From: Mesaphorura yosii
Lineage: Eukaryota > Arthropoda > Collembola > Poduromorpha > Tullbergiidae
Direction of reading: 5' to 3'
NCBI GenBank assembly: GCA_009869945.1
Contig: WIXG01000012.1
Coordinates: 1 to 64,000, forward strand
Length of the DNA stretch: 64,000 nucleotides
The notes under the pieces are model-generated. The model ran no database searches. It worked only from the letters and a program-made list of their open reading frames with translations, and was not told the origin of the DNA. A program made the translations under genes and the position numbers. This document shows positions 28,001 through 40,000 of this stretch, one piece after another; position 1 is the stretch's first letter; each line of letters starts with the position of its first letter.

Positions 28001-31000
28001 TAATTGCAATTCGCAATGACAACTTTTTAATGATGCGAGGGATACGGGCGATCTATATTTTAGAATAAACTCCATCCGAGTCCGGAGTGTAAGTGCCGAT
28101 GAGGACCGAAATCTCGACCAGCAGACCCAAAATTGGTGAGTAAACACGCACTCAGTCCAAATCCTGCCTGGCCTGCCATCGGCCATCAAAATTGAATTGG
28201 CCCAACACATTAAGAAGATGCATTATCGAGCTCATTGATGAGTTGATGGTTGATAATGCATTACGCATTACGCGACGAAAGTGGTTGCACTTTCGGTGCA
28301 TGTGCTTACTGTTAAGTGGTCGTCGTGCCTGCACTTTTAGTGCAGCAGCAGCGCGCAGGAAACACTTTGTGCCGACGCTACTTGAGTCAATATCCTAAAA
28401 TTTCCCTTTTGCCCACTACCCGCGACCTGCAACCCGCACCCGGTTTGAGTGCTGTCGCTGTTGTTTGCTTCCTATTTAGTCTCGCAACTCGTAATGCTTA
28501 AACAAGTAAAAGCAAACGTAAACCCTGGAATTCCAAATCCTGAATACTTGCATGGATTCAGGTCCATATTTACACCGAAAGCGTACACGGATGGAGTAAT
28601 AACAGAATAACAAGGGTAACAGCCTGCCTGCCCATCGCAAACGCACCGGGCGCGGGCATTGGCACAAGTGCTGCATTAATTACATAATGGTTTCACTCTC
28701 TGCCTGTCGCGTCTCCTTTCTCCTCTTGATCTATATTTTTAATATTAAACATCGCACTTTCATTAGTGCGAAAGCGAAAGGCGAATGTCGAAAGCACCGA
28801 GCCAGCCTTTTAGCATGGTGTTGGTCGTCAGCCTGCGCCCATGCTTGTGTAGTGTATCATATTCATTAATGAAAAAGCCTTTCGCCTGCGTTGCCGCTGT
28901 TTTGCTTTGCCTGCCTTCGTTTGCCTTCGTTTGCCTACGTTGCGTTTTTCTCTGCTTTCATTTCCATTTTCATCTTGTCACTCTGTTGACACGTTCATTC
29001 ATCCACTTTCATATGTAATAACTTTTAGAATCGCGCCATGCCATGACTGGTCGGTGTAACGCGTAATGGGCTCAAGCTCTTTACTTTAATGCTTTTAACG
29101 TTTTAACTCCAAATGAATGCAACGGATGTAATTCCCTGCTTCTGCTTCTATTCATGGCGATGCCAAGCCAGCATTTAAGTCCTTAACAGCAGTTCCACTG
29201 TACTTAATCCAACTCAATTCAGAATCTGAGCCGGCCGAAGCTGGAGCTCAGAGTTCATTTTCATTAGAATTAGTTGGCAAGCGGCTGGGCTGAAATCAAC
29301 TGATTGCAATTACTGAAATGGACTCTTGTCTATTTTTATCGACGTTACGTCAAATTCAATGCGATGCAACACAACGCAGAGCAACGCCGGCGATCTCCTC
29401 CATTTACTACCATTTTGATTAGTTTCATGTTTTATTATTAGATTAGCGAAATTCGTACTACGTAATTGGCCTCATTGTCAATTATTATGTGTTTTACTAC
29501 AATAATACATTATTTGATTAAATAATACCCATTGTACGCTTATATGCGTGTATTGCTACGTGTATATGAGCCGTGAACGTCACCGTACGCCTTTGCCAAT
29601 GCTGAAACACAGAGCCTGTCCTGTCCGGGCCTGGCTATTGTGATGGAAATTGGCAATTCCTTCATTAAAACTGTATGTTGTTGAGAGTAGAGAGCTTGAG
29701 TTGAGTTGTCTGACTCTCTAGCTATTTTATTTGATTGTTTCGTTTCATCTCTTAATTAATTTTACTCGCAGAAATACGCGTACGAGGGAAAGCACAGCGA
29801 AGCGCAATGCGATGGAGTCCATACAAAGTTTCCGCGACTAACGAGCCGTTTCGACGTCCGCGATCGTAAATTGGAACACAATATTCATCAATGTGCTCCT
29901 ACAATTTAGCATCTCACCTTCATCATCCTTATCTGATTACCGCAGCGAACGAGCCGCCGGAGTATCAAATTAAAGCCGAGAATGATTGACATTCCCAAAT
30001 CCCACAGATTACTAAATGATACAAGACAATTTATCAGTCTGGCCTGCCACAGAACAGAAGCCATGCGCTGCGTAGAGCGTAGAGGTTTTAATTAAGACAA
30101 AAAATTAACATGTCTCAGCTGAATTTTAATTAAATCCTTCGCCATCTCCATCACCATGCAACGTGGACGGGAATTGTTACATGCGACGTTGATCGCATCG
30201 CATATCGCATCATGAGATCAGGGTAGTAGTAATCAACCGAAATTAAATCTTAATCTCTTCGAAAATGTCTATGGTGGTGGCATTTGAATGTGTAGGCTGC
30301 CTATGCACGTATTAACTAATTAATTTCCTTTCAGTTCTCTAACTCTCCGCTTTTCTGTTCGCCGTGCTCGCCCGCCTGCTAATGAATGTCGCGATAATGA
30401 GAAGCCGCCCAAACAAAAGCGTGTGGAGCCGAAATGAAACGAGCCTGCCACGCCATGAGCCACGGATGGAGAAAGGCAGTGGAGAAATTCTCTCTTCCGT
30501 TGCGTTGCCCGTGCGCTAGCCTCGCCAAATGAAGCATTCAAATTTAATTCAATACGACTTACGCGTATGCACATCGTACATGATTGACCGCTCAATTTAA
30601 CCGAATGCTTGGCGATCTTTCGTACTGCACTGGCTCGGAGGGTTTAGTGAAATGCTCAGGCGAGTTACAGTAACGAGTAATCGGATAATGTGTCATGATT
30701 ACGGTCGGAAAGCAGTTAGACGAGCAGGAAGAATAAAATAATCATTCTCATCATCATTATCATTACTTGTGGTTGTGGGCATTCATTTGGGAGGCCACGC
30801 CATGGTTCATGTTCACTGCACTGAACTAATCAACGAGGACCAAAATTAGCCTCAAATTTCGAAAGAACAGAGAAAATTAAATCCCACATAACGACTAAAC
30901 CCAATGCCCGATGCTGTCTAGTGTAGTAATGATAATGATTGTTCGTAGTCCATGAATGTGAATAGCGTGTACGTGGACTGGGCCAACTAGAAATGGAACT

Positions 31001-34000
31001 ACACCAAATTAAGAGCACCTTTTTAAAATTCTATTTACGGCTTTACAATTCTGATGTGCTGCCTGCTTGCCTGCCCCTACTGCTGCTCTGCTCTGTCTCA
31101 ATTATAATGAGAAACAAGCGGAAATGAATTACACAACAAAAGACCCTTCCAATTCAGTATTCGATCTGCTCTGGAATTAATCACCGCACCGGCGATGCAG
31201 GTTCCACTCGATTCCATTCCAGTAACAACAGCAGCAAGAGCAGGCATGGCAAGTTAGAGCTTATACCCTTCAATTTTACGCCGTGCGTGTACGCGTCCAT
31301 GTACTTGAATCGCTTCAACACTGTGGGATTCATTATAATTGCTGTAGAATGCAAAATGCGCGACTACAATGATGTAAGACCGATTACGATTACGGCTACG
31401 TACACGGCTTTCCTAAACTAATTTTTATTCCTGTCGGGTACTCCACATTTTCTACTACCATCCTTAATCAATTCAGCTGTCAATTCCGACTACCCGTCGA
31501 ATCATTGATTATGGTAATTGCTTCACACAGGGCCAGACTAGGCCGGGAATTCTCTAGCGGGCTGTGAGCTGCATTGAGAACACGGAAGCACAGGGTTAAA
31601 CGCAGCCCAGATCCGGACATTCAGAAATTCGGAGCTTGCGGGCAGTCGGGTTTCAATTGAGAGCGAAATTAGTTCTTAATCCCAGGCAGGCTCCAGCTTT
31701 GTAATTACGAAATACAAATTACGCTAAATAGCCGCTAAGTTCCATTCCAGATTTGCCGTTGGCCATTGCCTACTTGTGTTGGCGGCGAGGCGCTGGACTT
31801 TTTGAAGCCCTGCTTGAGTGAGCACTTATTACAGTGTACTTGTTACAGTCGGCATTTCGGCGATGTCGGCAGCCGCAAAGCCAAAGGAAACATTCATGTG
31901 CAACTCTAACTGCTGCAGCTGATGTGACGCAGGTTGCATGCTAAATAAACTTGTAACACCTAAATTATGACCAGAAAGTTTATTGCCGAGTGATTTTACT
32001 GCCTCGCTGCACTTCTTTGCTTTCTTACACACGCATTGCTGGAAACAAGTCTCAACTGAAGTCTCAATCCTCTATTTTCTTAAGAGTCAGCCATCCGACT
32101 AGCTGACTCTGACTCACAGTCATGCATCCTGAAATCATCATCAAGGTGTTATGCGTCTGTGGATCATCATTTGTCTGTCGAAAGCCGAAGCACAAATGAT
32201 GATTCACGGGCAGGGTAGGCTAGGCCAGTAGATTTGATGCGTATATTGTTATTGTTATTGTGGACGCGTACTCGACTTGTTAATGAACGCGTAATATAAA
32301 TGTAGTAGTTAGATTAGGCGTCATTATTTCTCGTCGACCATAACATGAACTGCAGGACTGGACTCGGTTAGCTTGATGAACCTGCGACTGCCGGTGAGGC
32401 TTTTGCTACGGTTCAGTGAAAATTTTGTCGAGTAGGTGTTAGTTATAAATTATTTTATTACTGTTGGTGCAGACCGGACTGGGGCTGAAAGTAGATACAA
32501 TTAGGCACACATTGTTCTCTTCTCTTCTCGGCAATTTCTTTCCACAGTTTCCTTCCATTCAGGCCTATCGAGTAAGTCAAAAAGTTGTCTACTGCGTCGC
32601 CTTTTTGTAAGATTTTGTGTGGTGGCACTGTTTTTGGTCCAGATTGCGAATACTGGTTTGCTGACACTAAACCGGTAATCATTCTCTAATTAACGCGTGT
32701 TTACTCATCCCAGCCTTCCCCACCTTGTATCAGGTACTTGCTAATTGGTAAAATACTAATTTCACAGCCACAGCCTACATTGTAACACAGCGCGCGGGTG
32801 GAACCTTGGAATTCTTACACCAAAAGAGGTAGACGCTGGCCCCGACTCTGACTTGCCAATGCACTAAACAACACAAACATTGAAGTAGTGTAATCACACA
32901 ATAATGAGAAACCAGCAGCCAACAACAGAGCAGCGGCCGAAGGAGTTCCCAGACAAGAATAGAAATAATGACCGGAGATAATCACAAATTGGATATTCAG
33001 AGATTCAAGATTACGAGCGAATACGAAAGGTGCGAGACTGCGAGACTTCCTTTTCTGCTGCTGCGTTACGGTGTAAAATGAAATAAACCAAGAAAATTAA
33101 AATGAGACGTGGATAGCGAACGAGTGAAGAGAAGAAAGGGGTGGTTGATTAACCAAACTGTATCATCATTACTGCACAGCATTGTGCTCTAACCGATTCG
33201 TGCGGACAAATCAAATGCAATCACAATCACGAGAATAACATGAAATTACTACCGCCCAGATTAACCACGCATTCTTAAACTTAATTTGGGACACAATAAA
33301 GCTCAATTACGACTTGCGACTTGGAGGACTTGAGACGAGATTTTCAGGCCCCGAAGTTCCATTCCAACTGCTGCTTAAATTCTTGAAGGATAATCTCCAA
33401 GCCTTTTGAGTTTTGGTGTAAATCCATCTGTTCACATGGAGTGTTTAGGCTAGGCTTTAAGATTCTTCGAAGTAAAGGCGAAATTGTTGCAGTGAATGTT
33501 TGATTTATGACCCGTCCACGTCATCTGTACATCGAATCGAACACACTGGGAGCCGACATAAGCTCAACTCCAGTAGCTGTGTCTAATTTGTAAAAAGAAT
33601 TCGGGATGACTTGCAAATATGAAAGGAAAGGACATAGATCCGTACTCCGTAGCAAAAAATGCAGGCAATTGTGCAAGGTAGCAGGCAGTTGACAATTAAT
33701 AATTTAGTTTGCTACTTCCGAATCCGACATTACTCAGCTCCGTAGCACAGTTAAATTCATTGCATTACTTTAGTCAATAAACGCAACAGCGAGGTAGTAG
33801 TAGCGGATTGAATTTAGCAATCGCCATCGCCTTGTACTTCGAGTCCCGTATTCGTAATTCGTCGAGAGAATTTTATTTCGGCGAGAACAAACGTTACGAA
33901 GTTCACGATGTACGAATTTAATGGCGCATTTTCAAACTAAATGAAGTAAAACTGATCTCATTTGACAAATCCCTTGAATTCAGTTCAGAATTCGCATGTA

Positions 34001-35768
34001 AATGCGCGCTTGTGTGCGTGCTTACGAATTTCACCCTTTCCAAGCACAGTTTTAAGCTTTGGAATTGAATCACAATGCCCCTTTCAAAGCATCGCATCAT
34101 CATGTTTCATCATTTCATTTGATATCATAACACTCGTATTCGTATTTCGTATTCATTGCTTCAATTGAGGAGATTTATTTAGGAATACGAACAATGCTGG
34201 CAATGCAATGCAATGGGCGATGGACAAACAGACGAACGAAACGAATACGCAAATGTATAAATGAGTAATTATGTTTTTATATTGGTATTATAAACTATTC
34301 ATGAGCCGAAATTATAAACTCCAGCCCAGCAGCTTTTGTGTGGCCTGGCGCGGCGTTGTCATCTGTCCCTCTGCCTCTGCCTGTAATACATACAATACAA
34401 TACAATACGAAGAGATGAATTCATGGCTTAGTGCTCGACTCGGCTCTACTCTGCTCAAAATTTAAGCATATTTCGATAAGTAGTGATGTAATGTAAATGT
34501 AAATGTAATAGAGTCGTAATGAATGAGTGATGAATTCAAAACTTATGTTTTCGCGACGCATTCAACAGCGACGCGAGACGCGTTCTCGTCTAATCTCTGT
34601 GTGAATTTCGATTGCTTCCATGTGCCTACGCTGGCTCAGAGAGTATTTTTGGAAAGCATGCTATGCCCGCCATGTGTTCAGTTCTCATGGCGGGCATTCA
34701 TGGACAGGCTCAGGAAAGCTTTAAGAAAGAAAGAAAGCACCCTTACTTGCTTGCTGCAGAGTTCAGCAAATGAGTTTACAAGGCAAAGGCAGGCAAAGGA
34801 AAGTTTACTTTCTTTAAAGTTGCCGTCTCATTCAGCTGTGCTGTCTGATACTTTTACTCAATAAAGTATTTATGCCTCGTAATAATGCATTAAATGGAAA
34901 CACAAACTGTGCTCGCTAGCTCTACTCTGCTCTGAGGATAAGCGCTTATTTACAAGAAAAGCAAATGGCCCGATCACAGCAGGCTGCAGGAAGCAAACAG
35001 AAGCAGCAAAGCAAGCTAGAAGGATTTTCGTCCAAGAGTGATTCAATTGATGCCAACGCAAAGCTGCAATAATGACGAGCTCATCATCAATTCATTCATC
35101 AAAAGAAGTAGTAATGGGTGCAAGCGGCAGGACGGAGGACCGGCATGGACAGAAATAAACTCAGCTCCAGAAATCCGTCGTCCGCCCCTCAGTCTCAATC
35201 CGACGAGAAAACATCACAAACTAAATCGTCCGAGACGGTAGCAAATCTTAAATCAAACGTCAAGCCATGATCATGTCCAGGTGGCAAATGAAGATTTGTC
35301 CAGCGAGCATTGCACAGTGACGTTACACACGAATTCAGCATTCCAGGGTATGTCATCTGATGAATTATCTGGAATTTCTGCAGGCAATCGCAATTATGCC
35401 ATCTGAATTTAATATTTGGCCTGCAGATTACTGATTACATCATTCAACTCGCAATGAAATGAATGAAAGAGTAAATTCAGTCGTCGGAAGAAATTACTGT
35501 TGGTCAAGTACTTCTTTAATTACAGGTGGAATAAATTGAACAAGCAATTCGAATTACTACATTACTGACTAGAAAGGTAGTCGGAGTGCTCTTATCACTA
35601 ATCACCTGTCGACCTTGTTTATTGAGTAGTGAGTTGAGCTGAAAACCGTGCACTACAATCCAAACATATGTCCGACGAAGTTCCATTTGCAATTAACTGA
35701 TAAGGCAAACAAAACAAAGCGGTGGTCAGGTTTCAAGTGGTAATTAATGCAATAAGTGGTAACTGATT

Positions 35769-36260
35769 GTGCTACCGGTTTACGCTGTTCAGGGTAGAAA
35801 TAGGAGATTAATTAGGCAACTAGTCTGTCATCACTCAATTAAAAACGGCTCATGCGTGGTTCCAGTTCCAGTTGCAGAACTTCAATTAATGCTAGACAAG
35901 TTAAAGTTGTTTTTTACCTCTCTAGACTTAGAAGTTAGTATTGATAAGACTAAGTTTATGGAAGAGTGATTTCATTTATCGCAGTGTGGTAACATGGAAC
36001 CTAATTTCGTACAACTTTAGATCAACTCACACCTCCGTAAATAAGTTCAGACTTAGATATTTATGCTCACATTAAGAAAAAATGCAAAAACGAATTTCTT
36101 TATTTCTGACCTACTTAAAAAAATTATACGATTGCTAATTCCCTTGCCGTTCTTTATATAAGTAGTTTGTAGTTAACTTCGAGAAGTCATTATTGCTGTT
36201 GTATTATCATAACGATTGTATTACGTGCAATTAATGACAATAAAGTTGAACTTGAACAGT
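35769..36260 (+). mobile_element. Decayed 3' end of a non-LTR (LINE-like) retrotransposon
   Basis: The 66-codon frame at 35,769-35,969 ends in a stretch (…LQLMLDKLKLFFTSLDL… then IDKTK) that resembles the distal reverse-transcriptase region of non-LTR retrotransposons, where an LQ-x-LLD-x-L helix is followed by a KTK motif. The frame then meets stops, and the next 270 bases hold further stops in every frame. The segment ends with AATAAA at 36,239 followed by two TTGAAC units (36,246-36,257), like the short A-rich or microsatellite tails of such elements. A 5'-truncated dead copy is the likeliest reading. No target-site duplication was established. The assignment rests on motif resemblance only; the clade is unknown. 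Confidence 0.45.
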
Positions 36261-36261
36261 T

Positions 36262-37042
36262 GTCGATGGAATCCGCTGACTTGAAACCTTTTGAATGATT
36301 CTTCTGAACACTTCATATGCAAAAGTGCAAACACGGGTGAGATGGGCTTGACATACTGAACACGAATCCTCAACGACTTTATTATTAACTGCTTTATTCT
36401 ACATCAAAGTTTAAACAAGTTATTCATACGCACTAAACTCGTGTCAACTAATTGAACTAATGCCTATGGTAGTAGGTTAAGTTCAATATTTTGCGGCGAA
36501 TCCGAAAAGAAACAAGTGTGCGTACACTAAAGCATTATGCTACCGAGAATTACAAAAGGAACACACAATTAGCTCTGGCCAAAGCAAACTTGGCTTATCT
36601 TCTTAACTAATTAAGTCAGCATTCACAAGAACTACACCTTGGCCGTCTATCCACGGTTGATAGGGGCAAGGAGCTTCTGAATGGTGAAAGCAGTTGTCTA
36701 CATACAGAATATGGACGGAATGGAAAATGCATGCACGCAGCCGTCAAGGCACGTCTTTCTTGTAACGCACGATTAAAAGTCAGCCTGAGGCACGAATTTT
36801 AGGTAGAAATTGTAGAAGCTTAATTAAACTTATCTTTAATGACTAGAATTAAGGATTACAGGCATAAAATCACGAGGCACGACTAAAGACTGACTTACAA
36901 TAAGTGATAGTAGAAAAGAAGCAAAATACAGAAGTGGCATGGCAGTGATAAAGCAAAGATCAATTTGAATTAGACGCAGATGCGCACGTGTCTTGCTCTT
37001 CCTGACTGGACCTAAGAAAGAACCAGCCATGCATTAAGTAAA
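36262..37042. other. 3' flank of rootletin
   Basis: Non-coding sequence between the retrotransposon remnant and the rootletin stop codon. On the minus strand a possible poly(A) signal ATTAAA lies at 36,835-36,840, about 200 bases past the rootletin stop, and a canonical AATAAA at 36,378-36,383. No open frame here looks real. Confidence 0.5.
36835..36840 (-). terminator. Candidate poly(A) signal (ATTAAA) for rootletin
   Basis: ATTAAA on the minus strand about 200 bases downstream of the rootletin stop. A canonical AATAAA also exists at 36,378-36,383; which is used cannot be told from sequence. Confidence 0.35.
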
Positions 37043-40000
37043 CTACTTCGGAATTGGTGACGTTCCCCTGAGTCCCAATGCTGGCGACGCGAGATCTCTC
37101 ATCGGACTTAACATGGACGCTTGGGATGTGCTTCTGTGATGGTCGAGAGTCGAGTCCAACCTGCGAGTCTCCGTCTCAATCGTCGAAGGATCCATCGCGA
37201 CATTTCGTAGCGAATCTCCAAGTGCTTGACGCAACGAACGAATTTCCTGTCCCGTTCTGAAGCTTCTCGAAAGGAAACTCTGCCGACGTTTATTCTCCTC
37301 GGAAAGCTGGTCTTTAAGATGTTGCACTTGCTGCTCAAGGCGGTGAACTTGCTGGCGGTAGTTTGATTCTCGTGCTTCCAGTAATCCTGCATTAAAGTAA
37401 ACGCTTGAGTAAAATGTGAGAAAACGTTAATCAACAGTAGACTGATAGCGTTCATAAGTTGAAGGCCCACTTTAGTGGACAAATGCCTATAAACTGAAGA
37501 CTTACTCTCAGCTTGAAGTTTTGCCGCTCGAGCTCTCTCCAATTCAAGATCTCGCTCCTATCCATAAAAGTGCCTTATTAGTTCCTGCCATTGATTTATT
37601 AGGTGCGTAAAATTAAGTTCGAAGTTATACCTGCTTGACTTGAAGCGTCACTTCACCAATGTGCTTGGCGTGCCTTCGCTCCAATTCGCGGATTTCGCCT
37701 TCGAGCTTGGACACCTTTCTTCGAAGTTCTGCATTTTCTTCCTCCAGCACCACCATCGCGTTGTCTCGCACGTACGGAGCCTGTCTTCCAACCTTGATTT
37801 GAGGCGTGTCTTTCATGCGCTCAAGTTCCCTGTTTTCTCGCTCCAGCTCCCGTATTCTTTCCATGAGAGTGTCGATTTTGCGCTGAAGCTCCAACTTGTC
37901 TCCCAACACGAGACGCAAGTCTTCCTTTCCTGATTCTGCAATCTGCAAAGAGAATGTAAGGACCAAGAGCATAGAATCCTTTCGCAACAGTAAACTTGTG
38001 AGTCGCAACACAATAATACAAAATTACCGAGATCTTGAGCTGCTTATCAATTGCGTTGCGTGTCATCTCCTCCGTTTGCTGTCTTAATTTCTGGTTCTTA
38101 TCAGCCAGCACTTGAACCTGCCTCTTAAAATCAGCGAGAGCCGTCGCAGACGCTTCCCATCTCTCATTTAAGTTGTTCCTTTCTTGCTCCAGCATAGTTT
38201 TCTCCCGCTGCAGGCTTCGTACCTTTTCTCCCAAGGCACTCAAATTGGAAGCGCTTTCGCTCAGAGTACGATTAAGGGCATGATACTTCTCCTTCCACTC
38301 GCGTTCTTCTTGCAGAGCCTTCTCATTCGTAATATTTAATTGTTCCACCGTCATTGTAAGCGATGAACATCGCTGCTCAAGCTCGTTCAGATTTCTCTGA
38401 CTAGCAGTGCACTTGTCTTCCAGGGACTGAATATGCAAGTCCTTCTGCTGGAGAACCATTGACATGCGATGCAGGTCGCCTTCAAGCGACCGAATTTGGA
38501 CCTCAGCCTTGGTCCACTTGGAATCATTCTGAGACCGGCTTTCTTCCCATCTTTGCTTTGCTCGCTCAAACTCTTCTCTTTGAGTATCCTTCTCGGCTCG
38601 GGTGTTACGAATCAGTTCATCGCGGGCCTTCAAGTTTTCGTCCATCTCGGCGAGTTTATCAGCCAGTCGACCAAGCTCGTTATTTTTCAGTTCCAAGTCT
38701 CGTTCAAGCTGAAACAGCGCACTTTCTTTTCCTTTCTGAATGCTTTGAACGTTCTGAAGATTCCTGTTAAGTTGTGTGATGTGGTCTTCTAGTTGAACTT
38801 TTCCACTTTCCAAGGCGCTGACGTTTTCCTTCGCAGCCGCGAATTGTGCGGCCATCGTGTCTCTGTCCTGCTGTGTTGACGTCATCTGCGCATGAAGCGT
38901 GGCCATCAGACGACGAACAGCTTCTGGGTTGTCAATGTTAACTTGAGCTAGGCCGAGCCGTTTCAGACCGGACTGGAAAAGCGACAACTTTGCGTCCGCG
39001 TCCTTCCTTCTCGCCTCCAAATTGGTCTTCTCGTCAGTCAGCGCTCGTAATCGCTCTTCTGCCTTCGCAAGCTTCGAGCCCAACTGCTCCATTTGCTGCT
39101 GAACTGAGACCAAACAAACGTTCAAGTTGTGCTTCTCTTCCAAGAGCTTGCGTTCACGTTGCTTGTGCTCATCCGCCAACTGCAGGAGCTGCCCTTCTCG
39201 ATTTCCATACCGCTCCTCCACTTCGGCCAGCTTCATCGATAGCCGTTCTTCTTCGCTCTTGGACGAATTCAGACGTGCCTCCGCATCGTCAAGCATTTTC
39301 TTTGCATTCCTGTACCTGCTTTCAGCGTCTTCTCTTCGTTCCGTCTCGGCCTCAAGCTTGATCCTCAAATCAGTGATCTCCGAATCGACCCTGTTGATTT
39401 GACTCTTACAATTCAGCAGCTGGTCATTGTAGTCTTCGATAGTTTTCGCAGATTCTTGCACGTCTCTCGCCGCTGCGTCCAGCTTGGTCGTAAGGGATGC
39501 GACGTCCTCTTCTTGTGCGGCCTTCAACGTTTCCAATTTCTTGACAATATTCTGGGCTTTGCTAAGCTCCTTCTTCAAATTGCGATTTTCATTGTCGCGC
39601 CGGCTAACATCCTCTTTCAAATGCTCGATGGCTGCCATGCTCTTTTCTTTCTCCAGGCTAAGCTCTGTTAGCGAGTGCCGTGTCTCCACAAGGTCCCTCC
39701 TACAATTGTCGCCTGACGCTTCCATGTCTTTCAGTTTTCTTAAAACATCGTGCAATTCTCTCGTCAATTCCGCCTCTCTTTCTTCAGCACTTCGAAGTTT
39801 ATTCTTAAGTTCATCAATCTGCATCAAAGACGCTTCACGCTCACGATCGATCTCAGAAATTCGCATTTCGATTTGCTTCTGAGTATCAAAATTCTCTTGT
39901 TTGCTTGTGTCCAGTTCATTTCGCAGTTTCATAAGTTCGCTTCTGAGAGACGAAGCTATGCTCTTTTCGTGAGTGAATTTAGTTTCAAAATCTCGTCTTA

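Larger units (their letters stand above)
7336..35700. other. Large gene desert with recurrent short words
   Basis: About 28 kb with no recognisable coding exon, tRNA or intact transposon that I could find by eye. The longest open frames (for example 150 codons near 18,685 and 143 codons near 18,179, plus strand) lack any domain-like pattern. The exact palindrome GTACGCGTAC recurs at 9,784, 12,965, 13,384, 19,564 and 27,783, with one-mismatch forms near 22,563 and 29,774. GCCTGCCTGC or its complement recurs at 19,584, 26,418 and 28,622. Short tandem repeats are scattered through it. It may be intergenic regulatory sequence or a giant intron. Confidence 0.55.

Noticed and set aside
37108-37542. 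144-codon minus frame overlapping rootletin exons 11-12
   Set aside because: It reads through an intron in a different frame; the spliced rootletin frame explains this sequence.
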